DNA of 64,000 nt from the NCBI RefSeq assembly GCF_030658505.1, contig NZ_JAUTXR010000180.1, positions 124,001 through 188,000 of the forward strand, in the 5' to 3' direction. A program made the translations under genes and the position numbers. The notes beneath the pieces are model-generated. The model saw nothing but the letters and a program-made list of their open reading frames with translations, had not been told where the DNA came from and did no database searches. The stretch comes from Stenotrophomonas raiganjensis (SeqCode) (GTDB lineage Bacteria; Pseudomonadota; Gammaproteobacteria; Xanthomonadales; Xanthomonadaceae). How positions within the stretch are numbered: position 1 is the stretch's first letter; each line of letters starts with the position of its first letter. Shown in pieces: positions 17,312-24,763 of the stretch.

Positions 17312-17854
17312 TTAGATTCGCCTCGACAGCGAAATCAAGTATTCCTTGAGTGCCAACGAAGCATGGAGTTCGGCTTTGAACTGCGCAGCGAAGCTCTTGA
17401 GCAACGACTCGTGGAGTGCGGCGATTTGCTCATCCCCTCCATCGCTCAAGAGGAAATCGAAAAGGATTCTGACCAACTCCGTCTCATGCTCTCGCACGAA
17501 TGCAGCATGGTTCTCGAAGGCATCAGCATGCCACAGCAGCTCTGCTCCCAGCGTGCATGCTCGTGCGACGTCGACGGCCCTGCTTTTCCCCGTGCGAACA
17601 AGAGATTCCACCGTATCGCCCGAGACCAAGGACCGATCAAGGTGCCAACTGTCGCCTTGATGGCACTCGAACTGAGCTACGGCAGTCAACAGCACCCTTG
17701 CTGCCTCGCTTCCGATTGCCCAAACCCCACTTCCTAGTGCACCAGCCAGGATTGTCACTAAGTGCCCCTGGGACCTGTCCCCGAAAGGTGGGATAGGATT
17801 CGACTTGGTGTCCGCTTGGATCTGGGCGTCTTCGTCCTTGTCTGCGTCGTGCAT
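17312..17854 (-). CDS. Hypothetical protein
   Basis: 180 residues; AGGAG about 8 nt before ATG 17854. The acidic N-terminus (MHDADKDEDAQ) is followed by a hydrophobic stretch near 31-62 (VTILAGALGSGVWAIGSEAA) that could be one membrane segment, then a helical C-terminal half. No family recognised. A further small frame (17758-17964, minus) starting MAKVLEAIVDT overlaps its 5' end in another frame and could be a separate upstream peptide; it has no good ribosome binding site. Confidence 0.6.
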   Translation of the reverse strand: MHDADKDEDAQIQADTKSNPIPPFGDRSQGHLVTILAGALGSGVWAIGSEAARVLLTAVAQFECHQGDSWHLDRSLVSGDTVESLVRTGKSRAVDVARACTLGAELLWHADAFENHAAFVREHETELVRILFDFLLSDGGDEQIAALHESLLKSFAAQFKAELHASLALKEYLISLSRRI

Positions 17855-18087
17855 TTTTCATCTCCTGGGTTTTCATAAAGCCAACCGGCTGCCGGCAAAT
17901 CATCTACAGAAGCCGTTGGTCCATTCAGGCAGGTATCGACAATGGCTTCAAGAACTTTAGCCATATCGCCAGCCCTGATGGACAGACCTTGCGATCCCGC
18001 CTTGAAAGACTCGATCGGATAGCGACTCGCTTTTCGGAGGCCCGCACTACAGACAAGCCAGTGGATACATAACGGAGCTCGCCTTTC

Positions 18088-18432
18088 TCAGCGCCCAACG
18101 TCCATTCTGGAGACCATGTCTTTAAGGCGCTGAAGGGCCTCCTTCTGCTTAGCTACCGGCAACTTCGATACGAGCAAAATGACTTCAGCCAGCGTATCCG
18201 AGGTGGCATGGAAATAGGCGACCGGAAGACCTAACGCCTTGGCCAGGGCCTCGGAGGTGGCCGGGTCCGGGTCATGCTGGCCTGTCTCGTAACGACTCAC
18301 ACGAGTAGCCCCCGACACCGAATCCACCATGCCGATCCGCTCAGCCAACTGAGCTTGCGTCCAACCCTTGGCCACCCGCGCGCTGCGCAGGCGCTTGCCA
18401 TAGACCGTCGCTGGCGTCTTGGGTTGCGGCAT
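18088..18432 (-). CDS. XRE-family transcriptional regulator
   Basis: 114 residues from ATG 18432. The helix-turn-helix is at about 12-70: RLRSARVAKGWTQAQLAERI followed by VSRYETGQHDPDPATSEALA, the classic XRE pattern. The C-terminus is a short helix pair that likely dimerises. It is divergent from the secreted-protein gene at 18544, with 111 bp between them, so it probably controls both itself and that operon. A 9-bp palindrome (CGATTATCG, 18498-18506) in this gap is an operator candidate. Confidence 0.88.
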   Translation of the reverse strand: MPQPKTPATVYGKRLRSARVAKGWTQAQLAERIGMVDSVSGATRVSRYETGQHDPDPATSEALAKALGLPVAYFHATSDTLAEVILLVSKLPVAKQKEALQRLKDMVSRMDVGR

Positions 18433-18543
18433 TCGGGTTCTTGCACCACAGCTGAACTCCTTCCAAGTCTGACGGTTGGAACTACATTCCACATCTGCGA
18501 TTATCGTAAATGCCGTCACACGGACGGTCTACAGGGGCTGTGA

Positions 18544-19317
18544 ATGAAGAATCGAACAAGGATGGCCGCCGCCCTGGCGGCCACGCTGTTGCTGAGTGGC
18601 CAGAGCGCATCGGCCCAGGAAGCCGCCCAGCCCAACCCGGAGTCAGGGAAGCACGGCTTCTTCCGGCAACTCGGGACGAGCCTGAAGAACGCCGGCCAGG
18701 AAATGATTGGGGTGAAGCCCACCGGGGCCAGCGGAGCTCAGTCTGCCAACTCCGGCGCCATCTACGCACCGGTCAGCGGGGCTGGAAAGATCCTGGGGCT
18801 CTTCAAATCCGGTAACCACCAGCTTGCACAACAAGGCCGACTGGACTGGCCTAGGGTCGCGCTGACGTTCCAGGAATGGGGCGCATCCCTGCCCTGCTGG
18901 ACCGTGGAAGCCCGGATCTGGACCAGCGCTACAGCCTCCACGACAGAGGCCTTCCGGACCTGCGCCAATGCAGCCCTGACGGAGACCGACGACTTGGGCG
19001 ACATGGCCGTGCTCAACACCGCCGCCCTCTGGAAAGGGCGCGACAGTCTGACGGGCGTTCGAGTGCCGGCAGGCAATCCGAACACTGGGGCCAACCGTTC
19101 CACCGGCCCTAATCCGCCGGCACAGCCGTTCGTCCTCAACGTGAGTCGCCCAGGTGTGTCTGACAAGGCCGTCGATGTGGCCCTGAGGGTGGCGTGGGTT
19201 TCGGGGTTCATCCAGACCGCCGACCTTCACCCTGGTCCTTCCGGAGTCCTGACCCCGTTTAAAGATGGCCGCATGTGGCTCGCCGGCTTCAAGGCCGACG
19301 GGAACCGCGACCGGTAA
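18544..19317 (+). CDS. Hypothetical exported protein
   Basis: 257 residues. The N-terminus is a Sec signal peptide (MKNRTRMAAALAATLLLSGQ, cleavage likely after SASA). The mature part is rich in Gly, Pro, Asn and Thr and has two Cys pairs possible (SLPCWTVE, FRTCANAA). No family recognised. It is first in a plus-strand set with a lipoprotein and a membrane protein, which suggests a shared envelope task, for example surface exclusion or a mating or defence function; this is inference from order only. Confidence 0.75.
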   Translation: MKNRTRMAAALAATLLLSGQSASAQEAAQPNPESGKHGFFRQLGTSLKNAGQEMIGVKPTGASGAQSANSGAIYAPVSGAGKILGLFKSGNHQLAQQGRLDWPRVALTFQEWGASLPCWTVEARIWTSATASTTEAFRTCANAALTETDDLGDMAVLNTAALWKGRDSLTGVRVPAGNPNTGANRSTGPNPPAQPFVLNVSRPGVSDKAVDVALRVAWVSGFIQTADLHPGPSGVLTPFKDGRMWLAGFKADGNRDR

Positions 19318-19385
19318 GCCCTGTCTTTCGCCATCCATTCAGGGCGGCCTATGGCCGCCCCATCATCACCCTCAAGGATTGACCC

Positions 19386-19697
19386 ATGAAAGCAAGGTTT
19401 CCCCTGGCCGGTTTGGCCGTTGCACTGACCCTCTCTGCTTGCGGTGGCCCGCCGTCTACTAACGATGCCGAAAGGGCACTCGCCACCCTTCTGGAGGAAA
19501 GCGGGGCTGGACGGGTTGGCGACATCCGCGACTTCGAACTGACCGGATGCGTCGAGGCCCAAGACTTGGAGGGCTACCGCTGCGACACCAAGGGGAAAGT
19601 CTCGATCGATATCGGCGGCCGCCAGGTTCCTATTCCGGTGAGCAAGAATCTTCGCTATGTGAAGGAATCCGAAGGTTGGAGGGCCTACGCCAAATGA
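19386..19697 (+). CDS. Small lipoprotein
   Basis: 103 residues. Signal peptide with lipobox LSAC (residues 17-20), so lipidated and anchored in a membrane. The mature domain has two cysteines (LTGCVEAQ, GYRCDTKG) that may form a disulfide, in a strand-rich sequence. Preceded by AAGGATTG before ATG 19386. Its stop overlaps the start of the next gene (ATGA). Confidence 0.75.
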   Translation: MKARFPLAGLAVALTLSACGGPPSTNDAERALATLLEESGAGRVGDIRDFELTGCVEAQDLEGYRCDTKGKVSIDIGGRQVPIPVSKNLRYVKESEGWRAYAK

Positions 19698-20041
19698 GCG
19701 TACCCCCTCCCCTGCTTGACCAGCCGTTGCCCGCCCGGCGCAAGTTGATGACCCCTAGGGACCGGTTCTTCTGGTGGTATTCGGGAAGCCTGCTCTTCCT
19801 GGGACCTTTCGGGTTCCTTGTCGGGCCGCTTATGGCCCGGCGAGGAACCCGAAAGGTAGGACGCCTCTACCCGGCCGATGCTCGTGTGGCTCAGGCGCGG
19901 GACAAGGGTTTCGCTTGGTGGCAGTGGTGGGCCATGACCATCCTCACCCTGATGGGCGCGTTGGGGGCCTTCGCAGTCCTGAGCGGGCTGCCGATGTTGC
20001 TGCTGGTCCTCTATTCAAGGCTGATGATTCCCCAGCCTTGA
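19694..20041 (+). CDS. Small inner-membrane protein
   Basis: 115 residues with ATG 19694 overlapping the lipoprotein stop. Two membrane segments: near 28-46 (YSGSLLFLGPFGFLVGPLM) and near 80-108 (WAMTILTLMGALGAFAVL...). A basic loop (ARRGTRKVGR) lies between them. Probably works with the lipoprotein; function unknown. Confidence 0.72.
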   Translation: MSVPPPLLDQPLPARRKLMTPRDRFFWWYSGSLLFLGPFGFLVGPLMARRGTRKVGRLYPADARVAQARDKGFAWWQWWAMTILTLMGALGAFAVLSGLPMLLLVLYSRLMIPQP

Positions 20042-20158
20042 TTGATACGCACTGCAAGGCATGCAATACCGCTAGCTACGCCGCGTCGACGCGGGGCTGC
20101 CAACTGGTCCGGGTGTTGTCTCGCGCGGAGCGGGAATCGTAAGATTGAGAAGGCGACG

Positions 20159-20662
20159 ATGCCTTCCTTCTCCCCAAACGCTAGAAAAGGATTTTGTGTG
20201 ACGTTTTGGCGCATGCAGTTGCATCCTTCGGAAAGCGCACGAGCGGTCTGCCACACCACCCGGTCACTTGGCTTGGGGTATGTAGGATTGGACTTCGCGG
20301 AGCCGCCGGGAGATCTGACCGATGTAAAGCAACAAGACATCGACCAGAGCCAGCGAGACTACTGGGATTTCGCCCACTGCATGGAGGTGGGGGACGTCAT
20401 CTTAGTCGTTGCTCACCATTATCCCTGCGCCCTAGTCCGGGTCACCGGACCTTACAACTACATTAGAGCTCCTAAAGAAGAGCTAGGGGTGTGGTTTCGC
20501 CACTTCCGAAAGGTCGAAGTGCTGGGCTATTACGCGGATCTTGTCACCCACCCTGCAAAATGGGAGAAGACCACCATGACGGACACCATCTCCATCTTGA
20601 GGGATCCGGACAGCGCCTCTCACCAGCTCATTTCCAAATGGCTCGCTAAGGTGGACGAGTAA
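20159..20662 (+). CDS. PUA/EVE-like domain protein, possible modified-base reader
   Basis: 167 residues from ATG 20159 (GAAGG upstream; the longer frame from 20042 lacks a site). FWRMQLHPSES near 19-29, LGLGYVGLDF near 42-51, MEVGDVILVVAHHYPCALVRVTG near 76-98 and VWFRHFRKVEVLGYYAD form the strand order of PUASH/EVE-type domains (a W at the start, a GD turn before a beta strand, then the ligand side). Such domains read modified bases in type IV restriction enzymes, usually fused to a nuclease; here it stands alone. The assignment is by pattern and is tentative. Confidence 0.55.
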   Translation: MPSFSPNARKGFCVTFWRMQLHPSESARAVCHTTRSLGLGYVGLDFAEPPGDLTDVKQQDIDQSQRDYWDFAHCMEVGDVILVVAHHYPCALVRVTGPYNYIRAPKEELGVWFRHFRKVEVLGYYADLVTHPAKWEKTTMTDTISILRDPDSASHQLISKWLAKVDE

Positions 20663-20746
20663 CAGCGTGTAGGCATTGCCGGCGGCACTTGGGCCCCGAT
20701 TCTTCGCGTGCCATCCAGTGCCTCAAGGAAATCGAGCGCGCGGCGA

Positions 20747-21730
20747 CTAAACGAAATGCACCTCATCAGTTTCGAGGGTAGTGGAGCCTACATCCACTCC
20801 AGGCTTCACCTGCCGTCGTCGCAGCCTCTCAGCCGCGATACAGGACAGACCTGCCGCAATGACCATGCTCAGTCCACCAATGGTGGACTTCAAGCCCACG
20901 TAAGGCGAAAGAAGCAGGAAGATTGGCAGCCCCAGATAGAAGGCGTGCCGGGTATTGTCCACCGCTAACGAAGAACGCTGAGGCACAAGCTCTTTCCTGT
21001 CGGCCACGGCCTGAGTGTGAGCCTCTGGCTGCTGGAACTGTCTGTAGAGCTCCAGATCGAACGCCTGCGCGGAGATGATCTGCTTCATCGACACAATGAC
21101 CTGGAATATCTCCATGGTAGCGTCATCCGGCAGCTTGATGTCGTAGTAGGTCGTAAAGACGAGCTTCCCTTTATCATCCCGGTAGCCTGACGCGACGGGA
21201 GTCATGCCCACCCACTCTTTCCCCACCCTCGGGCCCGTGAACTCGTCCAGCAGGCCGACGTAAACCTTGCCGTTGTCTAAGGTCAACGCAACCAAGGTTC
21301 CATCCTCTTCGCACTTGATAGCAAGGCTCTCGATGGCGTCGATAGCGCCGTGACGTGAGGCAATCAACTGCGCGAGTGATCGGATTCGCACCAACGGATC
21401 GTTGAGCAGGATGGGAAGGGCGGCCCCAAGGAGTAGGCACCAGAGGGTAATCGCCAGATGCAAGGTCAGCCCTTCGGCCGACTGCTTATCGCTCATCTGA
21501 AGGGGCAACATCCCCTGGAGCTTGCCTAGGTACAAGCCGTAGGTGGAATGCCGCATCGCCAGTGCATGCAAGCCGGCACTAATGCCGAACAAGTAGACCG
21601 AGCAGAGAGCAGCACCGAAATACTGGGGGTGCCCTGGGTGGTGCAGTGCTTCAAATCGCGTGTATCGCCACTGCCGATAGAAATACCAGCCCGCAGCCAA
21701 TAGAACGGCCAGCAGGGCTAGGCTCGTCAT
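20747..21730 (-). CDS. Multi-pass membrane protein of unknown function
   Basis: 327 residues. Membrane segments near 4-18, 38-58, 88-108 at the N-terminal side and a pair near 268-300 towards the C-terminus. Between them is a soluble domain of about 150 residues (IRSLAQLIASRHG to QPEAHTQAVADR) with a strand-rich core, GTLVALTLDNGKVYVGLLDE, reminiscent of a small SH3/PRC-like barrel. It is coupled to the 69-residue protein upstream by a 4-bp overlap. Function unknown. Confidence 0.7.
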   Translation of the reverse strand: MTSLALLAVLLAAGWYFYRQWRYTRFEALHHPGHPQYFGAALCSVYLFGISAGLHALAMRHSTYGLYLGKLQGMLPLQMSDKQSAEGLTLHLAITLWCLLLGAALPILLNDPLVRIRSLAQLIASRHGAIDAIESLAIKCEEDGTLVALTLDNGKVYVGLLDEFTGPRVGKEWVGMTPVASGYRDDKGKLVFTTYYDIKLPDDATMEIFQVIVSMKQIISAQAFDLELYRQFQQPEAHTQAVADRKELVPQRSSLAVDNTRHAFYLGLPIFLLLSPYVGLKSTIGGLSMVIAAGLSCIAAERLRRRQVKPGVDVGSTTLETDEVHFV

Positions 21731-21936
21731 TTCGAGGAGCGGCCCTTGTCGGCGGCGACCTTGAGGTCACGGAGATCGCGTGCGGCATCAAGCTGGCGGT
21801 TCATCCGGCCAGATTTGAGAAGCCCGTCACGGTTAAGCACAAGGGCACCATCTCGGTTGACCTCGTAGAAGGTGTCCTTCTGCCCGCGCTTGGCGATGGT
21901 GAACTGGCTAAAGAAGTGCTTCATGCCGCTGATCAT
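21727..21936 (-). CDS. Small basic protein coupled to the membrane protein
   Basis: 69 residues from ATG 21936, chosen for the GGAGG 4-5 nt upstream; the open frame to 22182 would run through the att-like repeat. Sequence MISGMKHFFSQFTIAKRGQK, then many Lys, Arg and Asp. Stop overlaps the next start (ATGA). Function unknown. Confidence 0.65.
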   Translation of the reverse strand: MISGMKHFFSQFTIAKRGQKDTFYEVNRDGALVLNRDGLLKSGRMNRQLDAARDLRDLKVAADKGRSSK

Positions 21937-22167
21937 ATGGCCTCCAGTGCCTAATGCAAGATAGGCGCATTCAGCTTGACGGGATCCTCGATCAAGACAG
22001 CCTCCTGCCCGTGTTCCAACTGTGTCCCGCGATCTCCAGGGGAAATCGTTGGACCTGCACACTGCGCAGTCTTGGGCGGCTATGATGGGCGGGACACAAC
22101 ACAGGACACACGTCCGGTTTGCGATCTGCGAGCAGTCAGGGAGAGAGGTCTCCGGATCAGTACCTCC

Positions 22168-22181
22168 CCCTCTCTCCGCCA
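22168..22181 (+). repeat. Putative attachment site, right end of mobilizable element
   Basis: Identical 14-bp copy of 4705-4718 (tRNA-Ser 3' end with CCA), followed after 8 bp by a terminator. Genes to the right look like core genome, so this is the likely right boundary. A caution: the same sequence is part of a dispersed repeat near 40.5 kb. Confidence 0.6.
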
Positions 22182-22189
22182 CATAACTG

Positions 22190-22220
22190 AAAAAGGCTGC
22201 CCTTGGGGGCGGCCTTTTTC
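22190..22220 (+). terminator. Terminator after the tRNA-Ser-like end
   Basis: AAAAAGGC and GGCCTTTTTC pair around a GC-rich centre. Confidence 0.7.
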
Positions 22221-22224
22221 AGTC

Positions 22225-22363
22225 ATCTGGCGCGGGACGCGAAGTGCGCTGCGCGCGCTTCGCCCCAAACGTTGCTGCGCAACCTTTGGGCCCCTCCCTT
22301 TGCCTGCCTCTCCCCGCCCCTGTCGGGGCAGCCCCTCAACAGAGGGGCTTGTTCCTCCAGATA
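22225..22363 (+). repeat. Dispersed repeat copy 1 (about 140 bp)
   Basis: Nearly the same as the reverse complement of 40349-40483: begins ATCTGGCGCGGGACGCGA, has a hairpin with GTTGCTGCGCAAC and ends in GGGGCTT-TCCTCCAGAT. The remainder of 22364-22587 holds a GTAG-type half palindrome near 22459-22475 and the upstream region of the DUF3667 gene. Confidence 0.8.
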
Positions 22364-22587
22364 CGTGGCATGTACCGATGCACGACCACCCGATGCACCC
22401 GACAATCTCCCTCTCTACGGGGTGCCCTAAACAGAGGCGTGTTCCCCAATTCCGTCAGTAGATCCACACCCTGCGTGGATGCTCTTCACGACGGCCCACG
22501 CGTCCGGTACACCCCCAAACAAAGCTGAACAAAACCTGAAAATTCGCTATCGTAGGCGCCTTCAATCCGACGCGTGGCCCATCGTCC

Positions 22588-23697
22588 ATGAGCTCGACCG
22601 ACAGCGCGCACGCCGCCTGCGAGAACTGCGACACCGCCCTGCATGGCCACTACTGCCATCGCTGCGGCCAGTCCGCACACAACCCGCTCAAGCACGTGGG
22701 CCATGCCATCGAGGAAGTGTTCGAATCGTTCTGGCACCTGGACGGACGCATCTTCCGCACACTGCGTGATCTGTGGGTCCCGGGCCGCATCGCGCTGAAT
22801 TACCTCAAAGGCCGCCGGGTGGGATACGTGCAGCCGCTACGGTTGTTCGTGATCCTCACGCTGTTCACCTTCTTCGTCGGCAAGCTGTTCGTGCACGTCG
22901 ACGACTTCAGCCTCGGCGGCAACCGCGATTCGCCCTACGCCAAGGCCCGCACGGTGGCGCAGGTCGAGACCGCACGCGCCGAACAGATCGCGATGATCGA
23001 CCATCAGCAGGCCCGCTCACCTGCCACCGGCAACGCCGGATTTGCCATGGCCAGGGCCGCTGTGAATGCCGCCGCCGCGCAACGCAGGGCCGAGATTGCC
23101 GGCACCGGAAACGATGTCGCTGCTTCGTCGCCCGGCGCCTTCTTCAGCCATACCGTCAACGGCAAGCCGTGGGATGCGGACAGCAATCCCATCGTCCTCA
23201 AAGGCTGGCCCCCGTTCGTCAACAACTGGCTCAACAGGCGCCTGCAGAACGGCAACGCCAACATCCAGCGCATGGGCGGCAAGACCGACCTGTACATGCA
23301 GGCGGTCCTGGCCGCGCTGCCCGGTGCCCTGTTCTTCCTGATGCCGGTGTTCGCACTGGTACTGCGCCTCGCCTATGTTCCACGCGCGATGGGCTACCTC
23401 GAACACCTGGTGGTGGCGCTGTACAGCCACTGCTGGCTGATGATGGTCCTGCTGGCAACCTTCCTCGTCGCCGGCCTCGACAGCGCCTTCGCATCACCCA
23501 CCCTCGCCGCCCTCAGCCAATGGTTGTATGCGCTGCTGTGGTTCGCGGTTCCGGTCTACCTGCTGTGGATGCAGCAGCGCGTGTATGGCGGCAACAAGGC
23601 ACTGACCGTGCTGCGCTATCTCGCCATCGGCGGCATTTACCTGTTCCTGGTGAGCTTCGTGGTGATGTATGCGGTGCTGGCGGGCATTTCAGCCTGA
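22588..23697 (+). CDS. DUF3667 membrane protein
   Basis: 369 residues. The N-terminus carries a zinc-ribbon pattern CENC...CHRCG (residues 11-27), followed by the conserved HLDGRIFRTLRDLWVPGRIA block of DUF3667. Four or five membrane segments follow: LFVILTLFTFFVGKL near 87-101, then several between 245 and 365. Central soluble part (110-235) is variable. The family is of unknown function; the ribbon suggests a cytosolic metal-binding head. Confidence 0.85.
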   Translation: MSSTDSAHAACENCDTALHGHYCHRCGQSAHNPLKHVGHAIEEVFESFWHLDGRIFRTLRDLWVPGRIALNYLKGRRVGYVQPLRLFVILTLFTFFVGKLFVHVDDFSLGGNRDSPYAKARTVAQVETARAEQIAMIDHQQARSPATGNAGFAMARAAVNAAAAQRRAEIAGTGNDVAASSPGAFFSHTVNGKPWDADSNPIVLKGWPPFVNNWLNRRLQNGNANIQRMGGKTDLYMQAVLAALPGALFFLMPVFALVLRLAYVPRAMGYLEHLVVALYSHCWLMMVLLATFLVAGLDSAFASPTLAALSQWLYALLWFAVPVYLLWMQQRVYGGNKALTVLRYLAIGGIYLFLVSFVVMYAVLAGISA

Positions 23698-23725
23698 GTG
23701 AGGGCGGTACGCGGCCAGCCACCGA

Positions 23726-24139
23726 TCACCTGCGCCGGATCAGCGCCCGCACGCATACGCAGACAAACGTCAGTCCGATCACCGCCGCCATGAGCGTCAT
23801 CCCCCACAGCGCACCGAACGTATCAAGCGCCGGTTCCAGATCCGGGCGCGCAGGTCGATACAGCACGCGTACCGCCTGCCCGGGCTTGTACCCGAAGATC
23901 ATGCCCCCCTGCGGATAGGAGACCTGTTCGCCGGCAGCGGTGGTGAACGCCACCTGCGGATGCGATCCGCCCGCGTTCAAGCGTTCGACATGGCCATCGG
24001 CAATCTGCGCGTCCCGCAGGAATTCAAGACGATGGTTCACCTCGAAGGCAACAACGGTGAGCATCAGCAGACCGACCATCCCGAACAGCAGGCCGCGCAT
24101 GATCTCGCCAGTCCGGGAGAGGGGAATTTCCGGCACCAC
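23726..24139 (-). CDS. DUF3592-like membrane protein
   Basis: 137 residues from GTG 24139, which has AAAGGAG 7 nt upstream; ATG 24100 or 24157 are alternatives. One membrane segment at each end (LLFGMVGLLMLTVVAFEV and WGMTLMAAVIGLTFVCVCV) with a periplasmic strand-rich domain between them that includes YPQGGMIFGYKPGQAVRVLY, the DUF3592 pattern. Function unknown. Convergent with the DUF3667 gene. Confidence 0.78.
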   Translation of the reverse strand: MVPEIPLSRTGEIMRGLLFGMVGLLMLTVVAFEVNHRLEFLRDAQIADGHVERLNAGGSHPQVAFTTAAGEQVSYPQGGMIFGYKPGQAVRVLYRPARPDLEPALDTFGALWGMTLMAAVIGLTFVCVCVRALIRRR

Positions 24140-24263
24140 AGGGCAACTCCTTTGCATAGGCAGGACACGCGGGGCCGGCGGGTTCCTGCCGCACGGTCAC
24201 TCCCGTTGCCCGACAGCATAACCCAGATGCCACCCAACCCCTTCCGCACGCTATGGTGGCTGC

Positions 24264-24707
24264 ATGAGCCTTCGTGTCTACCAACCCGCCGACGCACGCG
24301 CCTGCCTGTCGATCTTCGACAGCAATGTGCCCACCTACTTCGCGCCCGAAGAGCGCAGCGACTTCGAACGCTTCCTGCGCGAGCAGGCCGCGGACTGTGC
24401 ATTCCAGGTGATCGAGCGCGATGGAAACGTCGTCGCCTGTGGTGGCCTCTCGCGCCGTGGCGACGGCAGCGCCGGCTTCTGCTGGGGCATGGTGCAGCGC
24501 GCGCTGCACCGGCACGGCCTGGGGCGCGAACTGGCACTCGCGCGCCTGCACCAGGCTGAAAGCGATCCCTCGATCGACCGCATCACGCTCAGTACCAGCC
24601 AGCACACCCAGGGCTTCTATGCCGGCCTGGGCTTCCGTGTGGTACGTGTCGTGACCGATGGCCACGGCGCCGGCATCGACGCAGTGGACATGGAACGGGG
24701 GCTGTAG
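24264..24707 (+). CDS. GNAT family N-acetyltransferase
   Basis: 147 residues. Typical GNAT layout: N-terminal MSLRVYQPADARACLSIF, central strand with DGNVVACGGLSRR, the acetyl-CoA loop QRALHRHGLGRELALARL (near 84-101) and C-terminal STSQHTQGFYAGLGFRVVR. Substrate cannot be told from sequence. Single gene between the DUF3592 gene and the autotransporter 3' end. Confidence 0.88.
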   Translation: MSLRVYQPADARACLSIFDSNVPTYFAPEERSDFERFLREQAADCAFQVIERDGNVVACGGLSRRGDGSAGFCWGMVQRALHRHGLGRELALARLHQAESDPSIDRITLSTSQHTQGFYAGLGFRVVRVVTDGHGAGIDAVDMERGL

Positions 24708-24717
24708 TCTCCTGCAG

Positions 24718-24753
24718 CCGGTAGATCCACGCAGGGCGTGGATCTACCGCAGG
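24718..24753. repeat. GTAG-type palindrome (SMAG-like)
   Basis: GGTAGATCCACGC-AGG-GCGTGGATCTACC, a perfect inverted repeat of the kind scattered in Stenotrophomonas. It lies between two convergent genes and may also act as terminator. Confidence 0.85.
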
Positions 24754-24763
24754 CATCCCCTTC

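Noticed and set aside
17225..17737. 170-codon plus-strand frame
   Set aside because: The opposite frame has a good start with AGGAG and a more protein-like sequence.
4705..22181. Prophage
   Set aside because: No capsid, tail, terminase or lysis genes are visible; relaxase and oriT point to a mobilizable element.
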